DNA from: Thamnaconus septentrionalis
Lineage: Eukaryota > Chordata > Actinopteri > Tetraodontiformes > Monacanthidae
DNA length: 64,000 nucleotides
Direction of reading: 5' to 3'
Assembly: GCA_009823395.1 (NCBI GenBank)
Contig: CM020517.1
Coordinates: 18,727,501-18,791,500 of the forward strand
Both the position numbers and the translations under genes were made by a program. Within the stretch, counting starts at the first letter, position 1; every line of letters begins with the position of its first letter. The notes beneath the pieces were generated by a model, which saw nothing but the letters and a program-made list of their open reading frames with translations, was not told the DNA's origin and did no database searches. Shown one piece after another: positions 23,461 through 44,152 of this stretch.

Positions 23461-24303
23461 TGTGGAGCTCTCTGAAGGCCCCAGGCTGTCTGCTCTACAG
23501 CGCCCCTGGTGGCTGTTTCACCACACAACCTGTCTGAGGTTGTGTGGTGTCATCAGCAGGTTCCTCCAGCAACTCCACCTTCATCCTGACTGCATCAACC
23601 ATCAACCATCAACCATCAGCCACCAAACACCAGGTCAACAGGCCAACAAGAAATGTGAGCATGATCACATGACCCCCAGTCCCCTCCTTTTTTCTCCACA
23701 CACATTCTGGGTCAGTCTGTTTCAGGGAACATCCTCATATTTCACGATTACACAGTGAGTCCTACTGACCCTGAACGTCTCACTACACACTGGTCCTCCA
23801 GGTTCTGCTGGACCTCCAGGTTCTACTGGTCCATCAGTCTCCAGCTGGGACCACATCACAGACAGACCTCCCGTAGAACCTGGATCAGCAGGTCCAGGTT
23901 CTACTGGACCTGGTGGGTTTGACCCTCAGAAAATCCACTGAGGCCTCAACACACAGACAGACAGACACACACAGGGCATGATGGGAAACTCAGACCTGCT
24001 CTCCACATTGAGCTCAGATGAACTGATTCAGACTCAGATGAACTGAATCAGATCAATTGAATCAGACGACTCAAACAGTGAATCAAACCTCAGTTTATTG
24101 ACTGAGACTCTCAGAGGCTCCAGCCAGTCATGTGACCTCTGATAGTGAGAAGGCCACAGGACTAAAAACAGACCCGTCAACACACACACACACACACACA
24201 CACTTGCTGACCTCTGAGTGACGGCACTGTTACACAACCTGCACCTGTCAAGAGTGACACAAACACACAGCTGAGTGTGTGTTTGTGTTGGTCACACTGT
24301 AAG

Positions 24304-24306
24304 CTG

Positions 24307-24360
<54 letters not shown>
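24304..24360. repeat. (CA)n microsatellite
   Basis: About 25 uninterrupted CA units in intergenic DNA. Confidence 0.9.
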
Positions 24361-24361
<1 letters not shown>

Positions 24362-25261
24362 TGATTTCATAATAGTTATTTCAGAGGTGAAAACAAGCCC
24401 CCCACCCCACCCCACTGCAACCTTCTTCACACTAATATCAAACATTGTGGGTGGAGGCCCTGCAGCTTCAGTCTGCTGCTGAATGGTTGAGGACGACCAG
24501 GGTGCACCTCGCCTCACACTGGAGGTTACATTCACAGACAGGGAGTGCTGAGCAGAGCAGAGTGGACTGGACCTCCTCTAGTCAGAACCGAGCCAGACTG
24601 CTGGAGGTGCCAGGATGGCGAGGACACCTTCACTGCTCTGCTGTGGAGAGTGTTGGTGTGACACTCGCAGTAATATGACAAAGGTCACTGGACGAGAGGT
24701 GTTCTTCTGCCACAGTGTGTGCTTGAGGAGACCCGTCCCAACTGGACCTCCTCACACCTCATGATGCTGGGCAGGACATCTTCAGCCCCCTCCCGCCACT
24801 CATTGGGTCAACCTGTGCCACACTCACCTGGCCAGGTGAGCTGCTTGTCAGACAGACTCACAGTGGAAGCTTCAAACTGAAAAGGGAACGATGTTGATGG
24901 AACTGGAGGATCCTGACTGAGACACCAGCCACCAATCAGAACATGACATTGCTGAGTGCAGATATCATCATCATAATAGCATCATCATCTCCAATTATTG
25001 CCCCCACCTTGTTTTGTTTTTTCCTGGTCGCGGGAGTTCAAACACTCAACATTGTTAATATATATACTGATGATACAGAGGATTTATTCTACTTTCTGCC
25101 ACACAGGAAGTGACCTGGTTTGAACGTCCGTTTCTCTGATGCTTCTGAAACCGACTGATCTTGTTTTTCTGTCTCACTCACTTTATCTTATTTTGAATCC
25201 TTTATTTTTTTGATTCACATAGGTTCACTTCTCTTTGCTCTATCTTGCTGCTGTAATGATA

Positions 25262-25420
25262 AAAATGTCCCCAATATGGAATTAATAAAGGCTTCTATTC
25301 CTTTCCATTTCGTTGCCTTCTGTTCTATTCTGTGGTTGGAGCGCCCTCTGCTGCACTACTGGCAAAACTGCAGGGGAAATAGAAATAGAAGCCTTTTTTA
25401 ATGCCATATTGGAGGAATTT
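25262..25420. mobile_element. Short inverted-repeat (MITE-like) element
   Basis: The left arm (ccaatatggaattaataaag and on) and the right arm (ctttttttaatgccatattgg) are imperfect inverted repeats of about 35 bp, spaced by about 85 bp. It resembles a small hairpin MITE. Confidence 0.5.
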
Positions 25421-26377
25421 AAATAAATATAGCAACAATACAATGCGGAGAGAAGGAAAATTAGATGAACTACAAAGAAGTAAATAAATGAAAAAATATT
25501 TGTAGGGTAAGAAAGGAACACAAACGATGTAACTGAAAAACACAAGTGATCAGTTTTCCAGATACGACGCTGAGATGAAAACTGGTTTCAACATATTGTG
25601 TGAATATAAGGAATCATAAGGTCTCACTGCGCAGCTTCCAGTGACATCTTGTTTTTACGTCCAGGACGTCTTTAGGAGCGCCCCCTGCTGGACGATCCAC
25701 AGCTTGAGACTTGAGACTTGACTTGAGTATTTATTTTGTGGACGACTTTTTACTTTGACTCCCTACATTAGCACTTTCACGAAATAGCGTGAGTTTTATG
25801 TAAAAAGTGAAACTTTTACAAAATAACTTGATAGCTTTGTGTAAAATTGTGAACATTAAAAGGTGAAACTCTTACTAAATATCATGATTATATTTTAAGT
25901 TTTACATCAAACTATTCCCATAAAACCTTCCTCATCAACCTTCCCCAAAACATCACTACACCTCCCATGATGCCTTGCACCAACGCTGCACAATGCATGC
26001 TACTTGTATATTGAGAAAGAACATCTGAAAAACAGAGCAAATGTTTTGACAAAACATTTTTTTGAAGGTGAAATGTCGTTAGGTTTTTCCTGCAGTCATT
26101 TAAAAAAAAAAATATCCAATAAGGATGAAGTTGATTTTTACAACAATCTTCCCAACATGACCAATCGTGTGTTCTCACTAGTTTAAACAACAAAAAAGAA
26201 AATTACAGTTTACAAATATCAATAATTTAGTTGATGTCGAATTGGTTTTGAAGTCAATGATGAATTTCAGGAAACATTGGATGGCTGAAAGATAAATGTT
26301 AAGTTTTGAAGTGAGTGAGTTTGGTTTTTCATTTCTCTCTCAAATCATTTTCAAACACGTGATTTTCAATGAAAGAG

Positions 26378-27870
26378 TCAAAACCGCCTGAACATCTGCG
26401 AGGCAAAGAGCCACTCTGTTAGCATCGAGCGTCGCTGACAGCTGGCGTCCTTCTCAATCATCACTGAAAAATCTCTCTCACACATCCTGATGTCAGCAGT
26501 TTTCTGATCTCCAGCCTTTCCAACACTGAAATATGGAAAGAGTTCCTCAGTGAAAGTGTCTTCATAAGTGTAGATGAGAGTCTGGTCCACGGCGTCGTAG
26601 AAGGAAACCTTCCCTGGTCAAAGTCCAGCTGGACTCTGAGTCTCTGCACACTCTTCTTCACCATGACAGTGCCACCAAGTCCATTATAGTATTTTTCATT
26701 TCCATATAACAAACACCAGAGTCCATTTTCTGGTGTGCCAGGTCTCTCACCCTTCCTGTCAGCTGACTCTTTAGCGACACCTATATTCCACCGAGGATAA
26801 TCTCCCACCTCCACCTCCCAGCTGTGTTGTCCTGAGTTGAAACCTTCAGAACCCAGAACATTGGGATATCTAGTGTGTCTCTCTGGATTATCAGGAAGCT
26901 GCTGAGATGTTTCTCCATTTGTCACACTGGTCAGATCAACAGACAGGTGGAGGCCGCAGTTTGCAGTGTTTGGGTCCAGGATGACTGGACTGAAGTGGAC
27001 CTGGTCCTTCATCTTCTGCCACACTGTGAAGGACAGGTTGCCCAGGTGTTTGGCCACGTTGATCAGTGCTCCTGGGAGCAGCTGTGGCGGCTGTGGCTCT
27101 GACTGGGAGCACTGGTCTCTGGCTCTGCTCTGAAGGCCTTTATAACTGTTGAGGAAGACCATGGTGTCCTCCTGCTGCAGCTCCTTCTCAACAGCAGTGA
27201 TGGTGCTGGTCAGAGAAGACATCTTCTCCTGAACCTTCTCCATCTCTCTGATCACAGTCTTCCTCTTCTGCTCCTCTTCCTCCCTCAGAGACGCCAGTCT
27301 GGACTCCTCTTCCTCTCTCAGGAAGAGGCGGAGCTTGTCAAACTCTGCTCTGATCTGCTTCTCTGTGGATGACGCCTGCTTCTCCAGGTGTTCAATCACT
27401 TGTTTGAATTTTAACTCAACTTCTCCGTATTTCTTCTTCTTGTCCTTTAAAGCTGAGAAGTTGGACTTCAGCTGCTCCTTCAGTCCTGGGACTGCTTCTT
27501 CCACAGGAACCACCTTGTGACCCTGGTGGAGAGAAAACTCACACACAGAGCACACAGCTTTCTGCTCATCCTCACAGAACATTTTGGTGTCACTTTGTTT
27601 TGGGGGAAAAAATGTCTCAGACGATCCAGACTGCTGGCTGTCAGCCAACGACTCAACCAGACGCTTCAGGGCAAAGTCTGGATGCAGACTATCCTTTGAA
27701 GATTTTCTTCTACATACGGGACAGTTTTTGCTGTCATTCTTCTCCCAGAAGCTCTGCAGACACTTGGAGCAGAAGCTGTGGGTGCAGCTCAGAGTCACTG
27801 GGTCTTTGAAAGTCTCTGAACAAACTGGACAGTTCAGTAAACTTTCTACACGAGATAATTTCTCTGCCAT
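26378..27870 (-). pseudogene. TRIM E3 ligase-like gene (RING/B-box/coiled-coil/PRY-SPRY), copy 1, frameshifted in SPRY
   Basis: Intronless TRIM of the fish TRIM35/nuclear factor 7-like type. ATG 27870. RING about 15-58 (CPVCSETFKDPVTL; CTHSFCSKCLQSFW; CPVCRRK). Partial B-box about 95-123 (FCEDEQKAVCSVCEF, HQGH), coiled coil about 130-240, PRY-SPRY from about 290 (VILDPNTA, WEVEVGDYPRWNIGVAKES, GLWCLLY). The frame holds to about 26613; there cttccctgg has one C fewer than copy 2 (cttcccctgg), and the SPRY end (DTFTEELFPYFSVG) continues in another frame to 26378. Translation without repair would end at 26461 with an unrelated tail (469 aa). The residues before FCEDE are FFPPKQSD, lacking the first B-box zinc-ligand pair. 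The single-base loss could be an assembly indel; pseudogene is the working call. Confidence 0.75.
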
Positions 27871-28394
27871 TTGAGCAGATATTCCTCCCAGCCAGATGGA
27901 TTGAAATATTTATTTCCAGTTGGGAAAGTCAGACTCACCGACTCAGTCTGTGTCCTGTGGAACTGGATAGGGTTAGGGTGAGGATATTTCTCAGGAAGCC
28001 TGGTGTGGACAATCCAGCTGCCTTTCCTATGTAAATATACATTTGCAGCCACACATCTGCAATGTAAAAAAATCCACACTGTTTGACCTCCGCTGAATAA
28101 TTAACTGTCGTCAAGCTCATTCAAAGTCATTGGACCTGGAATATTTGCATTCTTTGGAATGACAGTCAGTGTGACCTTTAACCTTAAATGCCAGTAAGGC
28201 CAAAGCGCTGCACTGGGCCGATTGGGACACAACTGAGTGTAACGGGTGTGTCTCTTGTGATGTTGGAAACATGCCAGTTAACTTGTGTATCTTGCGTTGT
28301 GTTCATGGAGACATGGACTCAGGTTGCAGTCTTTATTCCTGGCTTTCATTGAACGCAGCACAGGCTGTATGAAGACACAAACGAACGCAGACTG

Positions 28395-29165
28395 TGATGC
28401 CAGAACGACGCTGAAGGTGGCACCACATTCGCTGCGGTGCTGCTTAAGGTTCGAATCCGCCTTAAAAAAATAGTTCCGCGATTTGACCACTAGATGGCAG
28501 TGCTTATTCCAACACCGTTCAATATAAAAAATAAATAAATCATTATGTCGATGTTGACGAGGATTTCAGACTAAATTATTATTATCATTGGAAAGCCTGG
28601 GAGCTCCACTTTCACAATCAGCTGAAACATTTCACGGGAAATCATTTTTTGACTTTTTGGGGGACTCCAAAGTAGGCAACTTTCCCATTGACAGCATGTT
28701 TTTGTTGTCTTTGACAAGGATTATTTCAAAAGTTATACAGTAAACATTTGACATGCGAGGTATCATTGTAAAGCATGGGAGCTCTACTATCACAATCAGT
28801 TGACATATAATATGGGAAATCATTTTTGACCTTTTGGGGGGACTCCAAATTTGACAACTTTGCCATTGACATTTTGATATTTTTCAGTTTTTCAGGTGGA
28901 TTGTGAAATATGTCAACTGATTGTGATAGTAGAGCTCCCAGGCTGTACGATGATACCTCACACGTACATTTCTACTGTATAATTTTTGAAAAAAAATCCA
29001 CGTCAACCTAGATATAATGATACGCTGAATTTAATATGTTGGAAAGTGCTGGGATAAGCACAGCCATCTAGCGGTCAAATTGAGGATTTTTCTTCTTTTT
29101 TTTTGAAAGGTGGAATCGAAACCTAAGAAGCACCGCGGTGAACGTGGCGCCAACTTCAGCGTCGT
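28395..29165. mobile_element. Second foldback element, present only in duplication unit 1
   Basis: The left arm (about 28395-28620: gacgctgaaggtggcaccac, then tttgaccactagatggcagtgcttat) is the imperfect reverse complement of the right arm (about 28910-29165). The centre holds a direct duplication of a roughly 110-bp segment (28587- and 28758-, both with cattggaaagc/gggagctc/ggggactccaaa). Near-copies of a 35-bp sequence (tgtatgaagacacaaacgaa / tgtatgaagagacaaatgaa) flank it at 28368 and 29266, and the sequence is single in unit 2. It looks like an insertion. Confidence 0.7.
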
Positions 29166-29529
29166 GACTGAGACATAAAATAATAACATTCAATTCAATA
29201 AAATATTCAAAAAAAAAGTTATTTATAAAACAGAAGCAATGCATATAACTACCAATGTCCATACCTGTATGAAGAGACAAATGAACGCAGACTGTGATGC
29301 GAGGTCTGGCTGACACTGCAGGCCTCTGTCAGCAACACACATACACACACATGAGAAAAAGCTCCAGGAAGAAAAGTGTACTAGCGATCAAAATAACGAG
29401 GCACGTCTGCAACATTCTCCACACGAAACACACCCCGGACATTTCACAGTCTTCATTTATCACTGCTACATATATATTTATAAACCCCTAACAGGTTCAC
29501 TAAAACGAAGTAGAAGCAAAAAGGAGAAA

Positions 29530-29660
29530 TGGAAACCGACCTGCTCTCAGTGGGCGCAGCACAGACTGACAGCGTCAAAACTTTTGCGCTGAAGAAGCGG
29601 CACCTTCTTAAAGGGACAGTACCGATTTTACGTCTCTGTCGCTTCCTCCGTTGAACTAGA
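29530..29660 (-). promoter_or_regulatory. Putative TRIM copy 1 promoter or non-coding first exon
   Basis: GC-richer block about 1.7 kb upstream of TRIM copy 1, conserved in both units (second copy at 33760-33890). On the minus strand it reads ccctttaagaaggtgcc..., ending in a plausible donor (gagcag|gtcggt). A role as TRIM leader exon or promoter is inferred from conservation and orientation. Confidence 0.3.
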
Positions 29661-30986
29661 AAATAAAATGAAATGAAATGAAATGAAATAAATGAATTAA
29701 TTAAAACAAAGAAAAAAAATAAAAGTAGGATTTTGATGACATTTGAAAAGTCCAAAACAAAAGAAAATGTATACCCTGGTTACATGAGCTTTATTGAACA
29801 TCTTGAAAAGAGCAGAACCACACAACCACAGAGTTGCCAGGATTTATTGAAGCTTCTACGCCAGATACTTGACAGCTCGCTGTAATATACAGATAAAAAC
29901 AACATCATATGCAGTCATACAGGATTGTGATGATATGTTTTCAGACAGCACTTGCAGCCGATCATTTGCAAACCTCTGAGGTTTTTCATCTGTGGCTCTC
30001 AAGGTAAAAGAAGTGCAGTCAATAGATTTCCAGACTGAACTTGACTGTACTATTACTGCATCAGGATAAATAAAAGAACCTTCAATGATAATGACAGAGC
30101 TTTATTTATTGTTTTCTCATCATTAAGATAATACATATAATACATAAGCAGAATATGCACTGATGGAAGAAACAAGAGAATAAATCCCCACCTGTGGATT
30201 TCAGACAGTAACAGCTGAGCACATGCAGTATTTTAACATGGCAAGTCAAAGTACTCAAAGTACTGCGGCCCTTCTGTCGTTAATATCCAGCTGTGTTTCC
30301 CTCTGATGACCTCACACCTCCTGTTTCCAGATTTGACGGTGAGAACTGGTTTCAACATATTGTGTGAATGGTGGATATTTATTGATCATAAAGTCTCACT
30401 GTGCAGCTTCCAGTGACATCTTGTTTTTACGTCCAGGACGTCTTTAGGAGCGCCCCCTGCTGGACGATCCACAGCTTGCGACTTGAGACTTGACTTGAGT
30501 ATTTATTTTTTGGCTCATTATCACGTTATAACGTTGTTGTTTTTTTTTGTCTTTTACATGAAACTAGCACATTCTACTGTGATAGTGAAGGACTAAGTAT
30601 CGTGAAGGGTTTCACGTCAAAACAAAACTTTCACGAAATAACGTGAGTTTTATGTAAAAAAAATAAAATAAAATAAAATAGACAATTACAGTTTACAAAT
30701 ATCAACAATTCAGTTAATGTCTAATTGGTTTTGAAGTCAATGATGAATTTCAGAAAACCTCAATTGGCTGAAAGATAAATGTTTTGAAGTGAGTGGGTGA
30801 GTTTAGTTTTTCTTTTCTCTGAAATAAATGGTGTATAAAAGCAAAAAACAAAACAAAAAACAATCACTGTCATTTCTACATGATTGATTGAAGACATTTT
30901 TCCATCGTCAAACGCGTGAATCTCGATCAAAGACTCAAAACAGCCTGAACCTCTACGTGGCAAAGAGCCCCCCTGTTAGCAACGAG

Positions 30987-32446
30987 CTAACGCATCACTA
31001 ACAACTCGCCCTCCTTCTCAAACATCACTGAAAAATCTCTCTCACACATCCTGATGTCAGCAGTTTTCTGATCTCCAGCCTCTCCAACACTGAAATATGG
31101 GAAGAGTTTCTCAGTGAAAGTGTCTTCATGAGTGCAGATGTGAGTCTGGTCCACAGCATCGTAGAAGGAAACCTTCCCCTGGTCAAAGTCCAGCTGGACT
31201 CTGAGTCTCTGCACACTCTTCTTCACCGTGACAGTGCCACCAAGTCCATTATAGTATTTTTCATTTCTATATGATAAACACCAGAGTCCATATTCTGGTG
31301 AGGCAGGTATCTCACCCTTCCTGTCAACTGACTCTTTAGCGACACCTATATTCCACCGAGGATGATCTCCCACCTCCACCTCCCAGCTGTGTTGTCCTGA
31401 GCTGAAACCTTCAGAACCCAGAACATTGGGATATCTAGTGTGTCTCTCTGGATTATCAGGAAGCTGCTGAGATGTTTCTCCATTTGTCACACTGGTCAGG
31501 TCAACAGAGAGGTGGAGACGGCGGTGTGCAGTGTTTGGGTCCAGGATGACTGGACTGAAGTGGACCTGGTCCTTCATCTTCTGCCACACTGTGAAGGACA
31601 GGTTGCCCAGGTGTTTGGCCACGTTGATCAGTGCTCCTGGGAGCAGCTGTGGCTCTGACTGGGAGCACTGGTCTCTGGCTCTGCTCTGAAGGCCTTTATA
31701 ACTGTTGAGGAAGACCATGGTGTCCTCCTGCTGCAGCTCCTTCTCAACAGCAGTGATGGTGCTGGACAGAGAAGACATCTTCTCCTGAATCTTCTCCATC
31801 TCTCTGATCACAGTCTTCCTCTTCTGCTCCTCTTCCTCCCTCAGAGACGCCAGTCTGGACTCCTCTTCCTCTCTCAGGAAGAGGCGGAGCTTGTCAAACT
31901 CTGCTCTGATCTGCTTCTCTGTGGACGACGCCTGCTTCTCCAGGTGTTGAATCACTTGTTTGAATTTTAACTCAACTTCTCCGTATTTCTTCTTCTTGTC
32001 CTTTAAAGCTGAGAAGTTGGACTTCAGCTGCTCCTTCAGTCCTGGGACTGCTTCTTCCACAGGAACCACCTTGTGACCCTGGTGGAGAGAAAACTCACAC
32101 ACAGAGCACACAGCTTTCTGCTCATCCTCACAGAACATTTGGTCTCTTCTTTGTGTTTGCACAGCAGCTCCACCTTCACTGCTTCCACTGTCTCAGATGA
32201 TCCAGACTGCTGGCTGTCATCCAACGACTCAGCCAGTTGCTTCAGGGCAAAGTTCAGCGGCGGAAATTCCATTGAAGATTTTCTTCTACATACGGGACAG
32301 TTTTTGCTGTCATTCTTCTCCCAGAAGCTCTGCAAACACTTGGAGCAGAAGCTGTGGGTGCAGCTCAGAGTCACTGGGTCTTTGAAAGTCTCTAAACAAA
32401 CTGAACAGTTCAGTAAACTTTTGACACGAGATAATTTCTCTGCCAT
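30987..32446 (-). pseudogene. TRIM E3 ligase-like gene, copy 2, frameshifted between RING and B-box
   Basis: Same architecture as copy 1. ATG 32446; the RING frame (CSVCLETFKDPVTL; CPVCRRKSS) runs through ELLCKHKEETK, and then the frame is lost. At about 32138 the minus strand has accaaatg where copy 1 has accaaaatg, so one A is missing. The remaining B-box, coiled coil and complete PRY-SPRY (GKVSFYDAVDQTHICTHEDT; FSVGEAGDQKTADIRMCERD) are intact in the second frame down to TAG/TGA at 30987. Both lesions in the pair are homopolymer-length changes but at different sites. If the single base is an assembly artefact, this is an intact gene of about 486 codons; otherwise only a RING fragment is made from the first ATG. 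Confidence 0.75.
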
Positions 32447-32479
32447 TTGAGCAGATATTCCTCCCAGCCAGATGGATTG

Positions 32480-33058
32480 AAATATTTATTTCCAGTTGGG
32501 AAAGTCAGACTCACCGACTCAGTCTGTGTCCTGTGGAACTGGAGATAAAAAACCTCCAATTGTTTAGCTCAAAGCAGATACTCTGCAATGCCAGCTAATG
32601 GCGTCTCAGCTCCTTGTAACAAGACGAGTTCTCATCAACCTTTGCACCTTCAGCCTCAATAAATGACGCCTGCAGGTGGGGCTGTACAGTTGATGACCTT
32701 GTTGGTGCTTTATTAAGGTGACAGTCCTCTTGACAGTCTGAGGCTCCTTATATACTGTGGAAAACAAATATACAAGCAACATTTTATACTGTTTAAAAAT
32801 GAATGCCTAAAATTTGACAGAAATATTGATCTGACCTTTCATACTGTCCATTACATTTTTTAAAATTAAAAGTCAGCATTCCCTGCTTTTTGAATGCACC
32901 CTTAAAGGTCCAGTGTGTAAAATCTGACCTGGATTATACTTTTTGTGTTGGTAAAAGCTGCCCATTAAAAAACATACTGCCCAGAAATACATCAGTTAAA
33001 GTTTACATAGGTAGGACAATAAAAGGCATCTGGTTTCCTACCCTTACAACAGTTCCCT

Positions 33059-33104
<46 letters not shown>

Positions 33105-33251
33105 GGAGTCTTCAAATTATTCCAAAACCCATTAAATATTTATTTCCAGTTGGGAAAGTCAGACTCACCGACTCAGTCTGTGTCCTGTGGAACTGGAGAT
33201 AAAAAACCTCCAATTGTTTAGCTCAAAGCAGATACTCTGCAATGCCAGCTA
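32480..33251. repeat. Local direct repeat of about 118 bp around the TRIM copy 2 leader
   Basis: Positions 32480-32597 (aatatttatttccagttggg through ctctgcaatgccagcta) recur almost perfectly at 33134-33251. The first part also occurs once in unit 1 at 27905-27965. A (GT)n tract (33060-33103) separates the copies. Confidence 0.8.
33060..33103. repeat. (GT)n microsatellite
   Basis: About 21 GT units, specific to duplication unit 2. Confidence 0.9.
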
Positions 33252-33759
33252 TAATGCCAGTCCCTCTAGGGGGTCCTGGGTCTTCTTCAGGGTCTCTTCC
33301 TGGTGGGACAGAACCCCTTTCCAGGAAAACCTAGATAAAGACATTAATAAAAGTGTATAATTGCAGGCCTCTGCTCTCAGTGGGCGCAGCACAGACTGAG
33401 ACATAAAATAATAACATTCAATTCAATAAAATATTCAAAAAAAAAGTTATTTATAAAACGGAAGCAATGCATATAACTACCAATGTCCATACCTGTATGA
33501 AGAGACAAATGAACGCAGACTGTGATGCGAGGTCTGGCTGACACTGCAGGCCTCTGTCAGCAACACACATACACACACATGAGAAAAAGCTCCAGGGAGA
33601 AAAGTGTACTAGCGATCAAAATAACGAGGCACGTCTGCAACATTCTCCACACGAAACACACCCCGGACATTTCACAGTCTTCATTTATCACTGCTACATA
33701 TATATTTATAAACCCCTAACAGGTTCACTAAAACGAAGTAGAAGCAAAAAGGAGAAATC

Positions 33760-33890
33760 GAAACCGACCTGCTCTCAGTGGGCGCAGCACAGACTGACAG
33801 CGTCAAAACTTTTGCGCTGAAGAAGCGGCACCTTCTTAAAGGGACAGTACCGATTTTACATCTCTGTCGCTTCCTCCGTTGCACTCGAAC
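33760..33890 (-). promoter_or_regulatory. Putative TRIM copy 2 promoter or non-coding first exon
   Basis: Near-identical copy of the 29530-29660 block, about 1.4 kb upstream of TRIM copy 2. Same reasoning and uncertainty. Confidence 0.3.
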
Positions 33891-34519
33891 AAAATAAATA
33901 AATAAAATAAAATAAAAATGAAATTAGGATTTTGATGACATTTGAAAAGACCAAAACAAAAGAAAATGTATACCCTGGTTACATGAGCTTTATTGAACAT
34001 CTTGAAAAGAGCAGAACCACACAACCACAGAGTTGCCAGGATTTATTGAAGCTTCTACGCCAGATACTTGACAGCTCGCTGTAATATACAGATAAAAACG
34101 ACATCATATGCAGTCAGACAGGATTGTGATGATATGTTTTCAGACAGCACTTGCAGCCGATCATTTGCAAACCTCTGAGGTTTTTCATCTGTGGCTCTCA
34201 AGGTAAAAGAAGTGCAGTCAATAGATTTCCAGACTGAACTTGACTGTACTATTACTGCATCAGGATAAATAAAAGAACCTTCAATGATAATGACAGAGCT
34301 TTATTTATTGTTTTCTCATCATTAAGATAATACATATAATACATAAGCAGAATATGCACTGATGGAAGAAACAAGAGAATAAATCCCCACCTGTGGATTT
34401 CAGACAGTAACAGCTGAGCACATGCAGTATTTTAACATGGCAAGTCAAAGTACTCAAAGTACTGCGACCCTTCTGTCGTTAATATCCAGCTGTGTTTCCC
34501 TCTGATGACGTCACACCTC

Positions 34520-35288
34520 ACGCCAAATGTCATGTTACATATCAGCTGATTAAAAACACTGATACACAAACGATGCAAAGCGCTGCACTGCTTCACTCAA
34601 TGGACGCGTGAAGGCCAGAACAACAGAGGGCGCCAGAGAGCAACAGTATTTGTCCGTGTAAAGTGAGAGTAGTGGAGCGTGTTTTCAGGAGCACAAGGAA
34701 GAAATGAAGACAGACAGAAAGAAAGAAAGACAGAAAGAAAGAAAGACAGACAGAAAGAAAGAAGGCAAAATGATTTGGTTTCCAGGAGAGGTGACTGTTT
34801 TTAAAAGTTTTGGAGCCCACACGAGCGTCTGAGGGGGATACTGTAGTTTCAGAGAATATTGCAGTATCATCCTGCCTTCTTAGTACTGAACCAAATGAAT
34901 ATGGTGGAAAATAGCAAGTGTCAAAAGAAGAGAAAGAATTGATGGGTGAGATTTCTGGGAGAGTTTTAGCTGTTAAAACCTGCTGAAAGATGATTGACAG
35001 GTGGTTTGTCTTTGCAAAATGTTCATGTCACTCTGATATGTTGGTGTAAAGTACTTTAGTAGAGTGTATTCTACTTCAGATATCATAGTTGTATGTATTT
35101 ATTTAATATTTAGTAAACCTTAAACCAGATAAAACAGCAGTTGTGAGTCCCAGAGTTGAAAGTGGAACACAGACAATGAAACAACCTTGAATAATAATCA
35201 TGATATTGATGATGATAACGATGATGATGATGAATGTCGTTCAGATATAAATGTTTTTTTGGTTTCATGTCCCTTTGAGGACCTTCCT
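34520..35288. other. syne3 3' flank; (gaaa)n/(gaca)n run and poly-A signal
   Basis: Contains a gaaagaaagacag run at 34715-34765 and otherwise ordinary AT-rich DNA. On the minus strand AATAAA lies at 35098-35103, about 190 bp beyond the syne3 stop, and is the likely poly-A signal. Confidence 0.5.
35098..35103 (-). terminator. syne3: Putative syne3 poly-A signal
   Basis: Minus-strand AATAAA about 190 bp after the stop codon, the first in that direction. Confidence 0.45.

Positions 35289-44152
<8,864 letters not shown>

Larger units (their letters stand above)
21940..25570. other. Gene-free region rich in repeats
   Basis: No exon with recognisable protein similarity on either strand. It holds (TA)n near 22388-22415 and 22462-22483, (CT)n at 22629-22755, CA tracts at 24178-24202 and 24310-24358, a transposon-like block from 22886, a small inverted-repeat element near 25262-25420, and fairly ordinary DNA between. 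Confidence 0.5.
25571..30320. repeat. Segmental tandem duplication, unit 1
   Basis: The left edge (aactggtttcaacatattgtg; then the gtccaggacgtctttaggagc block) recurs at about 30343. The right part (29170-30320) recurs at 33399-34519 with very high identity, including the segments at 29294 and 33522. Unit 1 carries TRIM copy 1 and is about 0.55 kb longer than unit 2, mostly because of the foldback element at 28395-29165. Confidence 0.85.
30334..34519. repeat. Segmental tandem duplication, unit 2
   Basis: Direct repeat of unit 1 in the same orientation, carrying TRIM copy 2. Homology ends near 34519, where ctctgatgacgtcacacctc diverges from the unit 1 sequence at about 30320. Between 32600 and 33400 it holds unit-specific sequence, including a 118-bp local duplication and a (GT)n tract. 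Confidence 0.85.

Noticed and set aside
26875..27874. Plus-strand open frames opposite the TRIM genes
   Set aside because: Antisense shadows of the TRIM coiled coil, B-box and RING; they recur in copy 2 because the sequence is duplicated.
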